64,000 nucleotides of DNA from the NCBI GenBank assembly GCA_958296025.1, contig OY282430.1:806001-870000 (forward strand). The letters run 5' to 3'. Of this stretch, positions 50,026 to 58,954 are shown one piece after another (position 1 is the stretch's first letter; each line of letters opens with the position of its first letter). Source of the DNA: an uncultured Pseudomonadales bacterium. Lineage in GTDB: Bacteria; Pseudomonadota; Gammaproteobacteria; Pseudomonadales; Azotimanducaceae. The position numbers and the translations under genes are program-made. The notes beneath the pieces are model-generated. The model did no database searches. It was not told the origin of the DNA and saw only the letters and a program-made list of their open reading frames with translations.

Positions 50026-50748
50026 TCATCCTTGGCTATTCCTTCGTGCCCATCCACTGCCCTGCTTCGGTTTGTAGAAGCCGCTTCTTAGGCCATCAAT
50101 GTGCTCATAGAGACTGGAAGGCACATTTTGCCAAAGAGGATCAAGTATGAACTGTACGCCCTCGCGCCGCGCCAATTTTGCTGCCGGAACGAAATCCGCA
50201 TCGCCGGAGACCAAAATTATGACGTCCGCCTGACGTTTTAGTGTTATTGAGGCGATATCCAACCCAATGCGCATATCCACCCCTTTTTGCCGCAACGCGG
50301 GTGAAAAGTGGCTGTCTGCGAGATCACCAATCGCAAGATGACGGTTCAGAAGTTCCTTCTGTGGCTGAGGCTTCAAGATCCACGACCTATTTGCATCTCG
50401 GCGAACCTCGCCCAACCGCACAGCTAAGTTCGGCCGTCCTCTGAGCGCTTTGAAGAGCTGTTTTCTGAAGTGTGCTTGGGTCGTTTCGGCGTAGTTGATT
50501 GGTTGCTTGCTAACCGGGGTATGCGCCTTCTGCTCGTAGGGACTTGCGTCGTAGTAGAATGTTCGGTATAGAAGCTGCAACTCGTTTGGGACCTTGTGAA
50601 TGTTGTTTAATTGAGACAAGTGGCCCCTAATCAATTGGTCAATTGACGCCACCACCGCCTCAACATCGGCATTGTCAACATCCGGCCGCACGGACGGAAG
50701 ACGTTTCAGGAAGTATCCACCGTCAATTAAAATAGCGGCTTTAGCCAT
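50026..50748 (-). CDS. NYN-domain (LabA/PIN-like) putative ribonuclease
   Basis: This 240-residue protein has the NYN/PIN-like acidic motifs: AAILIDGGYFLK (first Asp), GVDMRIGLDIASI (Asp) and ILVSGDADFVPAAKLA (Asp pair), which would bind metal for RNA cleavage. The final region is basic. A structured inverted-repeat element begins 13 bases upstream of the start. It is convergent with the HNH gene, and the two may form a small defence cluster. Confidence 0.85.
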   Translation of the reverse strand: MAKAAILIDGGYFLKRLPSVRPDVDNADVEAVVASIDQLIRGHLSQLNNIHKVPNELQLLYRTFYYDASPYEQKAHTPVSKQPINYAETTQAHFRKQLFKALRGRPNLAVRLGEVRRDANRSWILKPQPQKELLNRHLAIGDLADSHFSPALRQKGVDMRIGLDIASITLKRQADVIILVSGDADFVPAAKLARREGVQFILDPLWQNVPSSLYEHIDGLRSGFYKPKQGSGWARRNSQG

Positions 50749-50761
50749 CTGAGGACCACAA

Positions 50762-50869
50762 GGCGTATATGGGAAAAAGCCCCAAGGGATCGGCCTCGTT
50801 CATGATTGCCAGCCTACAAGGCTGGGAACGAGACGTACTGCCAAGGGGCGAATTCCGACAATATACGCC
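50762..50869. repeat. Nested inverted-repeat (hairpin) element before the NYN gene
   Basis: Read inwards from both ends, four blocks pair in the same order: GGCGTATAT with ATATACGCC, GCCCC with GGGGC, CTCGTTC with GAACGAG, and CCAGCC with GGCTGG around a TACAA loop. Unpaired pieces between blocks differ in length. The element would form a branched or interrupted ~108-base hairpin in the 5' leader of the NYN gene. Confidence 0.6.
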
Positions 50870-51060
50870 AATTTCGAGAAGTGTCAACCGCAACCTTCGG
50901 CGCTGTCGTCAGCACTGCCATCAGGTTGGATTCCCGCCCCTAAGTGGCCGCAGTCGGCAAGCCCTAGCGTTGCTTCCTGAGTTTGCGGGCAGGTTAACAT
51001 AGGGGCGAGACGGCACCTGAGGCGGTGCCGGCGTTCGGTTGGCGCTCCTAGGCGAATGCC
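50870..51060. other. Gene-free stretch before the LytTR gene
   Basis: No coding frame stands out. A small perfect hairpin (GGCACC-TGAGGC-GGTGCC, 51012-51029) without a T run lies just before the LytTR gene. Confidence 0.4.
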
Positions 51061-51795
51061 TTGGGAACTTCAATGCAGCCCTGCCTTGGCGCGGGGGCGG
51101 CGAAATGTGGGAGGGCCACCGACCCGCTGCAAGAACGCCGGGTCATTGTCCTACAACGCTTTCAGCCATTGGCGGATTCCATTCCCCGGGGCAGGGGCTA
51201 CTTTAGCGTCCATTTCGGGGGACAAAAGTTGGGTGTGCAGCCCTTGGGCGTTGCCCGCAGCCGCATTGTCGTTAGGTCGTTGCGCGGGGTTGAGTTGGTG
51301 CCGGTGCGGGAAGTGCGGTATTTTTGGGCGGAACAGAAGTACGTCACCATTCACTACGGCAGGGGGCACACCATCGCTAGGGAAAGCCTGTCCGGGTTGG
51401 AGGCCGAGTTCGGCCCCCGGTTCCTGCGCATCCATCGCAGCGTCTTGGTCGCCGTCAGGTTTATTGACCGGCTGCTGCGTCCGGCGCCGCGCTGCTATGA
51501 GCTAGAGGTTATTGGGCTCAGCGAGCGGCTTCCGGTCAGCCGTCGTCGCGCCGCAGCCGTGCGCACTGTGGTGGCGGACCGCGCTCGGCGAGAGGCGCCC
51601 GAAGGCTCGCAAGAAGCACTCGCGATCCTTGGTGCGTTCGGGGAGGGCCCTCCCGAGGATGAATCTCAACCGCCGCATCGGGTGGATGGCAGTGGGCTTT
51701 TACCGCTCAGGGAAGCCGCGTCCGCCGCTGTTGGCCGGCCATTGCGGCTGGGTCGGCAGCAGGCTGTTCGGCACCCTGGAGGCCGCTGTGGATAG
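51061..51795 (+). CDS. AlgR-like LytTR DNA-binding protein without receiver domain
   Basis: Residues ~73-175 form a LytTR domain (RGVELVPVREVRYFWAEQKY, FLRIHRSVLVAVRFIDRLL) that resembles the C-terminal half of AlgR, and the next gene is hemC as in algR-hemC loci. The receiver domain with its phosphorylated Asp is absent: the first ~70 residues match nothing known. The start is uncertain (TTG 51061, ATG 51073, or later). The last ~60 residues overlap hemC and look unrelated. It may be a constitutive regulator or a decayed gene. Confidence 0.7.
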   Translation: MGTSMQPCLGAGAAKCGRATDPLQERRVIVLQRFQPLADSIPRGRGYFSVHFGGQKLGVQPLGVARSRIVVRSLRGVELVPVREVRYFWAEQKYVTIHYGRGHTIARESLSGLEAEFGPRFLRIHRSVLVAVRFIDRLLRPAPRCYELEVIGLSERLPVSRRRAAAVRTVVADRARREAPEGSQEALAILGAFGEGPPEDESQPPHRVDGSGLLPLREAASAAVGRPLRLGRQQAVRHPGGRCG

Positions 51796-52696
51796 GGTGC
51801 GCATCGCCACCCGTAGGAGCAAGCTGGCGCTTTGGCAGGCCGCCTTCATAAAGGATGAGTTGGAGCGCGTTCATTCCGGCCTGAAGGTGGCGCTGGTGGG
51901 GATTTCCACTGCGGGGGATCGTTGGCTGGACGCGCCGTTGAGCGCAGCGGGCGGCAAGGGCCTGTTCATCAATGAGCTTGAAGCGGCGCTGGCGCGTGGG
52001 GATGCGGACTTGGCGGTGCATTCCATGAAGGATGTGCCGGCTCTAATCGATGAGAAGTTCGCCGTGCCGGTCATCGGCTATCGGCAGGATGTTCGGGATG
52101 CTTGGATCAGTCCCCACGGGGGGCTGGACGCCATGCTGCCGGGTGCCGTCGTCGGCACCTCCAGTCTGCGCCGGCAGGCCCAGCTTTTGGCGCTGCGCCC
52201 GGATCTGCGGGTGCGTCCTCTGCGCGGCAATGTGGACACCAGATTGGCGAAGCTGGACGCCGGCGAGGTGGACGCCATCATGCTGGCGGTGGCCGGATTG
52301 GTGCGTTTGGGTTTGGCGGAAAGGGTCACTGAGGCGTTGCCGCCAGCCCGGTTTCTGCCGGCGCCCGGCCAAGGCGCCTTGGGTTTGGAGTGTCGCGCTG
52401 GTGATGGTTGGGTGTTGGACTTGTTGGCACCCCTGCAGGATCTGGCCACCGCCGCCTGCGTCACCGCCGAACGAGCGGTCAGCGCCGCCTTGGGTGCGGA
52501 TTGCAGCCAGCCATTGGCGGCTTACGCGGAAATTGAGGGTGACGCCATCGTGCTGCGCACCCTCTTGGCCTCGCCGGACGGCGGCACGGTTCTGAAGGCG
52601 CAAGCTAGAGGACGGGCGACGCAGGTGGCGAATCTAGCGGTGGACGATCTGAAGGCTCAAGGAGCATTGGAATTGCTGCGCCTTGCGCACCCCTAA
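51788..52696 (+). CDS. hemC: Hydroxymethylbilane synthase (porphobilinogen deaminase)
   Basis: It joins four porphobilinogens into hydroxymethylbilane for heme and siroheme. GTG 51788 has GGAGG five bases upstream and begins VRIATRRSKLALWQA. HSMKDVPA and VVGTSSLRRQAQLLALRPDL are the substrate-binding blocks, and GADCSQPLAAYAE carries the Cys that holds the dipyrromethane cofactor. At 302 residues it is full length. It overlaps the LytTR frame by 8 bases. Confidence 0.95.
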   Translation: MDRVRIATRRSKLALWQAAFIKDELERVHSGLKVALVGISTAGDRWLDAPLSAAGGKGLFINELEAALARGDADLAVHSMKDVPALIDEKFAVPVIGYRQDVRDAWISPHGGLDAMLPGAVVGTSSLRRQAQLLALRPDLRVRPLRGNVDTRLAKLDAGEVDAIMLAVAGLVRLGLAERVTEALPPARFLPAPGQGALGLECRAGDGWVLDLLAPLQDLATAACVTAERAVSAALGADCSQPLAAYAEIEGDAIVLRTLLASPDGGTVLKAQARGRATQVANLAVDDLKAQGALELLRLAHP

Positions 52697-52738
52697 ACCA
52701 TGGATCGGCCGTTCACAATGCGACCGCGCTGACGACGC

Positions 52739-53419
52739 ATGCGCATCTGGATCACCCGCACCGAACCCGGCGCCACGGCATTGACCGAAGCCGTTGAGGC
52801 GGCTGGGTTCACTGTCTTCAAGGCCCCGGTGCTGGACATTCGCCCGTTGCCCTTTGCCCCGCCCCAAGGCCGTTTCGATTGCGCCGTCTTTCTGTCCGTC
52901 CACGGCGTTCGCTTGGGCGCTCCTCGGCTCAAGGGCTGCTTCGATCGGGCTTTCGCCATCGGCCGGCGCACTTGTGCCGCCTTAGCGAAAGCCGGCATAC
53001 GGGCACGAGCCGCCAGCAAGGAGTCCAGCGAGGGATTGCTCGACATCCTGCCGCACCTCAACGGCAAGCGCACACTATTGGTCACTGGCGTCGGGGGGCG
53101 TAACTTGGTCGCGCCGGCCTTGATGAAACAAGGTGCCGAGGTGCAGCGGCTTGAGGTTTATGAGCGTGTACCCGTCAGCCCAACCGTTGACCCTCGGCGG
53201 ATCGATGCTGTCGTCACCTCAAGCGGTGATGGATTCCGGCAGGCGGTATGGGTATGGTTCGCCTCCAACGGAGCGCCGAACGTGCCCTTTTTGGTGCCGT
53301 CGGCGCGAATCGCGAACTTGGGCGCACAACTGGGCGCCGCAAAGGTGCTGTGTTGTGAAGGCCCGGGGGCGGAGGCTGTGATCGCCGTCCTGCGGAACAT
53401 GGTGGAGTCGGATGGCTAG
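52739..53419 (+). CDS. hemD: Uroporphyrinogen-III synthase
   Basis: It closes and inverts ring D of hydroxymethylbilane. The 226-residue protein has the weakly conserved HemD fold: RIWITRTEPGATAL, LLVTGVGGRNLVAPAL and VVTSSGDGFRQA around the cleft between its two lobes. It lies 42 bases after hemC and overlaps hemX by 8 bases. Confidence 0.9.
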   Translation: MRIWITRTEPGATALTEAVEAAGFTVFKAPVLDIRPLPFAPPQGRFDCAVFLSVHGVRLGAPRLKGCFDRAFAIGRRTCAALAKAGIRARAASKESSEGLLDILPHLNGKRTLLVTGVGGRNLVAPALMKQGAEVQRLEVYERVPVSPTVDPRRIDAVVTSSGDGFRQAVWVWFASNGAPNVPFLVPSARIANLGAQLGAAKVLCCEGPGAEAVIAVLRNMVESDG

Positions 53420-54482
53420 TAAGACGGAAGAGAAGCTGCCCCCCTCCGAGGCGTCGTCGTCCGCCACCGGTTCCGACGCCGCCTCCACTCCCACCAAGGC
53501 GTCCAAACGGCCGGGGCGGCTGTTGGCGGCCACGGCTTTCCTGCTGGCCTTTGTCGCCTTGGCTGGCACTGGCTATCTCTATTTCCTGCTCATTCACTTG
53601 AACCCCAACGCCAAGCTGGAGCGGAGCATCGTCGCTGCGCAGGCCGAGCGCAGCGCCTTGCAGGTCGGCCTTAGCCAAGCCGATGAGCAGTGGAAGCAAA
53701 GCCTTGCGGATTTAACCGCGCAGATGGCCCAGCGCGTACAGGCTACGGAAGCGGCAGTGGTCGAGCGGCTGAACCAAGCGGCGCAGGCGGGGCCGCCGAC
53801 GGAGCGGGATTGGAAACTCGCCGAAGTGGAGTATCTGCTGCAGGTGGCTAATCATCGGTTGCCGATGGAGCGGGACATCGCCACGGCGCTGCGCCTGTTG
53901 CGCTCCGCAGACGACATCCTGGCGGGCTTGGACGATTTCGCCTTGGTTGGAGTGCGCTCCGCCTTGGCCGACGAAATCCTCAGCTTGGAGCAGGCCGAGG
54001 GTGTCGATGTTCAGGGGCTGTATCTGCGCCTCAATGCGGTCAAGGGCCAGCTTGGCGCGTTGGCTTTGGCACAGCCCCAGTTTACGGTGCCCAAGCCCGC
54101 CGCTGACGGCCAGCAACCTGCCGGCTTTTGGGCGGCGCTGGCCGCCGAGTTCCGCAACCTCCTGAAATTCCGCCGCGTCAATGCCGAGGTCAGGCCCCTG
54201 ATGGCGCCTAGCGAAGCGGTTTACTTGGAACTCAATCTGCGCCTCGTGCTGGAGCAGGCCCAGTTGGCCGTGCTTAGGCGGGACCAAACGGTGTTCGCAA
54301 CCAGCTTGGACGCCGCCCGCCAATGGCTGGGCGACCATCTCGACGCAGCGGACCCCGACGTCCAGGCCATCGGCACGGCCTTGGCGGATTTGCGGTTGGT
54401 GGATCTGGGCATGGCGCTGCCCGACATCTCCACTTCGCTGGAGGAACTGCGCAAGCTGCGGCGGGGCGGTCAAGCCGGATGA
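53412..54482 (+). CDS. hemX: HemX-like membrane protein
   Basis: This 356-residue protein has an acidic low-complexity start, one membrane helix at ~37-60 (LLAATAFLLAFVALAGTGYL), then a periplasmic coiled-coil and helical domain with WKLAEVEYLLQVANHRL, the family signature. HemX stands between hemD and hemY in gammaproteobacteria; its role in tetrapyrrole flow is not settled. Its TGA overlaps the hemY ATG. Confidence 0.88.
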   Translation: MASKTEEKLPPSEASSSATGSDAASTPTKASKRPGRLLAATAFLLAFVALAGTGYLYFLLIHLNPNAKLERSIVAAQAERSALQVGLSQADEQWKQSLADLTAQMAQRVQATEAAVVERLNQAAQAGPPTERDWKLAEVEYLLQVANHRLPMERDIATALRLLRSADDILAGLDDFALVGVRSALADEILSLEQAEGVDVQGLYLRLNAVKGQLGALALAQPQFTVPKPAADGQQPAGFWAALAAEFRNLLKFRRVNAEVRPLMAPSEAVYLELNLRLVLEQAQLAVLRRDQTVFATSLDAARQWLGDHLDAADPDVQAIGTALADLRLVDLGMALPDISTSLEELRKLRRGGQAG

Positions 54483-55669
54483 AGAGGGCAGCCCTGCTGG
54501 GCATTGCCGCCATCGTGCTCGGCGGCTTGCTTGGCGTCCTGATGATGCGCGACCCGGGCTATGTGCTGGCCGCCTATGACGGAAATGTGGTGGAGACCAG
54601 CCTGTGGTTCGGTCTGTTCATCCTGCTCGGCGCCTATGCCGGGTTACGCTTGTTGTTGTTTGCGGCGGTGCGCCTGGTGCAAGGCAAGGGACTGTTCCAC
54701 GCCTGGCGGCACAACCGTCGCAGCCAAGCCGCGGCACGGCAGACAGCTCAGGGCCTGCTGCTTTTGGAGCAAGGCGACTGGATGCAAGCGAAGAATGTGC
54801 TCGCCGGGGCGGCGGAGAACGTCGCAACGCCGGCAGTGAACTTTCTTGGCGCCGCCCAAGCCGCCCACGAACTCGGCGACGCCGAGGAGCGCGATGCTTT
54901 CCTAATGCGGGCACGGCAGGCCGAACCCGCCGCAAAGCTGTCTGCCGCCCTGCTTGAGACCCGGCTGCAAATGGCTGCGGGAGAGTGGAGGAAGGCCTTG
55001 GAGGCGCTGTTGCAACTGCGCACTGAACCGCCTAGGAATCCGCTCGTGGCGCGACGCCTCCTGCAATGCCACGAGGCGCTGGGCAATTGGCCGGCGCTCA
55101 CCGGACTGATCCCGGCATTGCGCAAGGTGAAGGATTTGGACGACGAAACCTTGGATGCTTCCGAGCGGCGCGCTTGGCGGCGGCGCATTGAAGGTGCGGA
55201 GGGTTTGGACGCTTGGGGCCAAGTGCCTAGGAAGCTAAGGCGAAGCCCGGACTTAGTGGAGGCTGCGGCGCTGAAGATGCTGGCGGCGGACGATGCCGGG
55301 GCCGCCGAAGCGCTGCTGCGCGACGCCTTGGGCCGCAAATGGAGCGGCGCCTTGGTGGCCCTTTACGGCTGCGTCAGATCGCCGAAACCGGACAAGCAGA
55401 TGGCCGCGGTCCAGGGTTGGCTGCGGCGCCGGCCAGACGATGGTGAACTGCTGCTGGCCGCAGGACGCGTTGCCCTGATGAACGCGGATTGGGCTAAGGC
55501 CCGGGAATTTCTGGAAGCCAGCCTGCGCGTCACCGACGCCGACCCAACCATTCAAGCCGAACTGGGCGGATTGCTGTTGGCGCTTGGCGAGACCCGAAGG
55601 GGTGGCGAACTGATGCGTCAGGCGGTGGGCGATCTTCCCGACCTGCCCATGCCGGCCCGTGCCGGGTAG
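54479..55669 (+). CDS. hemY: HemY-like membrane protein with TPR repeats
   Basis: ATG 54479 overlaps the hemX stop (ATGA). Two N-terminal membrane helices flank the conserved DPGYVLAAYDGNVVETSLW block; the remaining ~300 residues are TPR helices. This is the proteobacterial HemY of the hemCDXY operon, not protoporphyrinogen oxidase. The frame upstream to 54323 is unrelated. It ends 2 bases from the convergent rho gene. Confidence 0.9.
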   Translation: MKRAALLGIAAIVLGGLLGVLMMRDPGYVLAAYDGNVVETSLWFGLFILLGAYAGLRLLLFAAVRLVQGKGLFHAWRHNRRSQAAARQTAQGLLLLEQGDWMQAKNVLAGAAENVATPAVNFLGAAQAAHELGDAEERDAFLMRARQAEPAAKLSAALLETRLQMAAGEWRKALEALLQLRTEPPRNPLVARRLLQCHEALGNWPALTGLIPALRKVKDLDDETLDASERRAWRRRIEGAEGLDAWGQVPRKLRRSPDLVEAAALKMLAADDAGAAEALLRDALGRKWSGALVALYGCVRSPKPDKQMAAVQGWLRRRPDDGELLLAAGRVALMNADWAKAREFLEASLRVTDADPTIQAELGGLLLALGETRRGGELMRQAVGDLPDLPMPARAG

Positions 55670-55671
55670 GG

Positions 55672-56937
55672 TCATTTCCCGCGCATGGAGTTAAAGAACT
55701 CCTGGTTGGTCTTGGTGTTCTTCAACTTGTTGATGAGCCACTCTATGGCGACGAGGTCATCCATGTCATGCAGCAGCTTGCGCAGGATCCAGACGTTTTG
55801 CAGCTCCGTTTCACCGACGATCAGCTCCTCCCGCCGGGTGCCGGAGCGGCGGATGTTGATGGCGGGGAACACCCGTTTCTCCGCAATGCGGCGCTCCAAG
55901 TGCAGCTCTTGGTTGCCGGTGCCCTTGAACTCTTCGTAGATCACCTCGTCCATCTTGGAGCCCGTTTCCACCAGGGCTGTGGCCAGAATGGTCAGGCTGC
56001 CGCCCTCCTCAATGTTGCGGGCGGCGCCGAAGAAACGCTTGGGCCGCTCCAGAGCGTGGGCGTCAACGCCGCCGGTTAGCACCTTGCCCGATGAGGGCAC
56101 GATGGTGTTGTAGGCCCGGGCCAGGCGAGTCATGGAATCCAGCAGGATCACCACATCCTTTTGGTGCTCCACTAGCCGCTTGGCCTTCTCGATGACCATC
56201 TCCGCCACCTGCACATGGCGAGTGGGCGGTTCGTCGAAGGTGCTGGCCACCACCTCGCCGCGCACGGTGCGCTGCATTTCGGTGACCTCTTCGGGCCGCT
56301 CGTCGATCAGCAGCACGATGAGCACCACGTCCGGGTCATTGGCGGTGATGGAATGGGCAATGTTCTGCAGCACCAGTGTCTTGCCGGCCTTCGGCGGCGA
56401 CACGATCAGGCCGCGCTGGCCCTTGCCCACGGGGGCGATCAGATCCACCGTGCGGGCGGTGAGGTCCTCGGTGCTGCCGTTGCCCCTTTCCAGATTGAGG
56501 CGCTCGGTGGGGAACAGGGGCGTGAGGTTCTCGAACAGGATCTTGTGCTTCTTGGTGGTCGGCTCGCTGAAGTTGATTTCATCGACCTTCAGCATGGCGA
56601 AGTAGCGCTCGCCATCCTTGGGTGGGCGAATCTTGCCGGCCAAGCTGTCGCCGGTGCGCAGGTTGAAGCGGCGGATCTGGCTGGGGGAGACGTAGATGTC
56701 ATCCGGGCCGGCGAGATAGGAGCTGTCCGGGGAGCGGAGGAAGCCAAAGCCGTCCTGCAGGATTTCCAAGGTGCCGGTGCCAAACACGTCCTCCCCGGCC
56801 TTGGCCTGCTTGCGCACGATGGCGGCGATCACTTCCTGCCTGCGGGAGCGGGCCAGGTTATCCAAACCCAGATCCCGGCCCATATCGACCAGTTCGCTCA
56901 CCGGCTTGGCCTTAAGGTCCTTCAAGTACATCGCCAT
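55672..56937 (-). CDS. rho: Transcription termination factor Rho
   Basis: This 421-residue hexameric RNA helicase has an N-terminal RNA-binding domain with [21 protein letters not shown], the Walker A loop [12 protein letters not shown], Walker [16 protein letters not shown] and the secondary RNA loop [20 protein letters not shown] (in parts). It stands downstream of trxA on the same strand, the common gammaproteobacterial order. Confidence 0.97.
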   Translation of the reverse strand: MAMYLKDLKAKPVSELVDMGRDLGLDNLARSRRQEVIAAIVRKQAKAGEDVFGTGTLEILQDGFGFLRSPDSSYLAGPDDIYVSPSQIRRFNLRTGDSLAGKIRPPKDGERYFAMLKVDEINFSEPTTKKHKILFENLTPLFPTERLNLERGNGSTEDLTARTVDLIAPVGKGQRGLIVSPPKAGKTLVLQNIAHSITANDPDVVLIVLLIDERPEEVTEMQRTVRGEVVASTFDEPPTRHVQVAEMVIEKAKRLVEHQKDVVILLDSMTRLARAYNTIVPSSGKVLTGGVDAHALERPKRFFGAARNIEEGGSLTILATALVETGSKMDEVIYEEFKGTGNQELHLERRIAEKRVFPAINIRRSGTRREELIVGETELQNVWILRKLLHDMDDLVAIEWLINKLKNTKTNQEFFNSMRGK

Positions 56938-57028
56938 GGCAATTGCTCTTTTTTTGCTGATTTAGGGTAGGGTTGTCGAGAATTGGCTTCGGCTTAAGTT
57001 GGGTGCCGCCCAATGGCCATTCCGGGGC

Positions 57029-57046
57029 TGCGCCCGCTAGGGCGCA
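57029..57046 (-). promoter_or_regulatory. Hairpin in the rho leader
   Basis: TGCGCCC-TAGC-GGGCGCA forms a perfect 7-pair stem ~90 bases before rho, between trxA and rho. No T run follows, so it is not a classic terminator. Rho genes are often autoregulated in the leader; a role here is inferred. Confidence 0.4.
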
Positions 57047-57221
57047 ACTTCAAGACTAGCTTTCAGGCAACCGTGGCGCAAGTGGCCCGGATGGAGGAAA
57101 GTGAACGGTTGAAATGGCTGAATTGAGGCGTTGCCCCACCTACTCCGATGGCAAGTGTAGTGCTTTGCTTGGCCTAGTCAAGCGGGGCGAGCCCGGTGGG
57201 TTCACCGCGCATCAAGGCCGC

Positions 57222-57548
57222 TCAGATGTTGCTGTCAAGAAAGGCGGCCAAGGCGGACTTGCTGAGCACCCCGACCTTGGTGGCCTGCACTTCGCCCCCC
57301 TTGAACAGCATCAGCGTCGGGATGCCCCGAATGCCGTACTTCGGCGGCGTCTCCTGGTTGGCGTCGATGTCCAGTTTGCAGATCTTCACCCGCTCGCCGT
57401 AGTCCCCGGCGATCTCGTTGAGGATGGGCGCGATCATCTTGCAGGGACCGCACCACTCGGCCCAATAGTCCACCAATACGGGCTTGTCGGCCTTGAGCAC
57501 ATCGGCCTCAAAGTCAGCGTCGGTGGTGTGAACGATGTTCCCGCTCAT
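57222..57548 (-). CDS. trxA: Thioredoxin
   Basis: This 108-residue cytoplasmic redox protein has the active site [14 protein letters not shown] and the cis-Pro loop [14 protein letters not shown] 57548 fits the family length; the open frame upstream to 58343 is not part of it. It reduces disulfides using thioredoxin reductase. Confidence 0.97.
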   Translation of the reverse strand: MSGNIVHTTDADFEADVLKADKPVLVDYWAEWCGPCKMIAPILNEIAGDYGERVKICKLDIDANQETPPKYGIRGIPTLMLFKGGEVQATKVGVLSKSALAAFLDSNI

Positions 57549-57716
57549 GCATTGGTTCTCCACTGATTGGTTAGGCTGGAAGGGGAGGGGCGGCAGTCTA
57601 GCACGAATGCGCTTTAGGCAAGCCATGCTGCCGGCGCACAATCGAGGTGTTGTGGCCGTTTTTTCTGCTACCATGCTGCTCCCTTGGAGGATTGGCAACT
57701 TGGACTGGCCTGAGTA

Positions 57717-58205
57717 ATGCGCTGTCGGAATGTGTGTGGGGCGGCTTTGTTTTTGGCGGGGTGGGCGCTGTCCGGCGTCTGCTGGGCTGCCGCGGCCGCG
57801 GATGACAGCCCGGCGTTGGCGACGAACGGCGCCGCGGCGCACAGCTACGCCAACGCCACCGACGAGGAGTTGACCGCCTTGGGTGCGCGCTGGAGCGAAC
57901 TGGATTCCAGCCAGCGGCGGGCTCTGCTTTCCGAGGTCAAAATGCGCATGGCCCGTGCCCGCCAGCAAGGCGCCGCCCAGGGCGTGTTGCATATTCAGCT
58001 GCGGCGGCGTTACGGGGCGGTGCCCCCCACGGCCAGCGGCGGGCAGTTGCGCATTCGCATCGTGCAGGGCCAGCAGGGCGTCCAACAGACTCAGGACACC
58101 CGGCCATTCGGCGTGGGGTTCGAGCAACGCAAGGGCGAGCGGACCGAGCCGGTCGATGAACGCCGGCCGGCGGACAGCGCGGTAAAGGCGGCCGATTCGG
58201 ACTAG
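57717..58205 (+). CDS. Small exported protein of unknown function
   Basis: This 162-residue protein has a signal peptide (positive start, hydrophobic 8-22, Ala-rich cleavage near WAAAAA). [28 protein letters not shown] forms a helical block that recalls periplasmic sensor or chaperone-like small proteins of the DUF3106 kind; the match is weak. The C-terminus is Gln- and Pro-rich. It is 16 bases before ompR and could share its promoter. Confidence 0.6.
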   Translation: MRCRNVCGAALFLAGWALSGVCWAAAAADDSPALATNGAAAHSYANATDEELTALGARWSELDSSQRRALLSEVKMRMARARQQGAAQGVLHIQLRRRYGAVPPTASGGQLRIRIVQGQQGVQQTQDTRPFGVGFEQRKGERTEPVDERRPADSAVKAADSD

Positions 58206-58221
58206 CGACGAGCGCCCGGCG

Positions 58222-58926
58222 GTGGAGAGCGAAAGCGCCAAGCTGCTCTTGGTGGATGACGACCCCGAGCTTTGCGAGCTCACCCAAACGTACCTGTCCC
58301 AACAGGGCTTCAACGTCGATTGCGTGGGCAGCGGCGCCGCCATGGACGCCTACCTTGCGGACAACACCGCCCCCGATCTGGTCATTCTTGACCTCATGCT
58401 GCCGGGCGAGCATGGCCTGTCCATCGCGCAGCGGCTGAAGGCGGCGCACAGCCTGCCGATCATCATCGTTTCCGCCCAAGGGGAGGACGTGGACCGGATC
58501 GTCGGCTTGGAGGTGGGCGCCGATGACTACCTCAGCAAGCCCTTCAACCCCAGGGAGCTGCTGGCGCGGGTGCGGGCGGTGCTGCGCCGGGTGCAGCCGG
58601 CCCAGGACAACGGCAGGGATCGGGTCCGCTTCGGCGCCTTTGAACTGGATCTGGCGGCCCACCAGCTGACCGCCAATGGCGAAACCGTGCCGCTGACTTC
58701 CGGGGAGTTTGACCTGTTGTGCATCCTGTCCGCCCACCCCAACAAAGTGCTGGACCGGGACCGCATCCTCGACCTCCTGACCGGCGCCGAGCGCTCCCCC
58801 TTTGACCGCAGCATTGATGTCCGGGTCACGCGCCTGCGCAGCAAGATTGAACCGGACCCCAGCGAACCCGTTTACATCAAGACCATTTGGGGCAAGGGCT
58901 ATATGTTTTGCCCGGAAGGACATTAG
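58222..58926 (+). CDS. ompR: OmpR-family response regulator
   Basis: GTG 58222 starts a 234-residue protein. The receiver domain has LLVDDDPEL, the phosphorylation Asp in [14 protein letters not shown] and Lys in [13 protein letters not shown]; the winged-helix output has [28 protein letters not shown] and [11 protein letters not shown]. The acceptor-site sequence and neighbouring envZ-like gene fit OmpR. It is 28 bases before the kinase gene. Confidence 0.92.
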   Translation: MESESAKLLLVDDDPELCELTQTYLSQQGFNVDCVGSGAAMDAYLADNTAPDLVILDLMLPGEHGLSIAQRLKAAHSLPIIIVSAQGEDVDRIVGLEVGADDYLSKPFNPRELLARVRAVLRRVQPAQDNGRDRVRFGAFELDLAAHQLTANGETVPLTSGEFDLLCILSAHPNKVLDRDRILDLLTGAERSPFDRSIDVRVTRLRSKIEPDPSEPVYIKTIWGKGYMFCPEGH

Positions 58927-58954
58927 TGTTTCCACAGGCTGCGGAACGGTGCAA

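Noticed and set aside
57549-58343. 265-residue N-terminal extension of thioredoxin
   Set aside because: The family length and start fit ATG 57548; the extension lies opposite two + strand genes.
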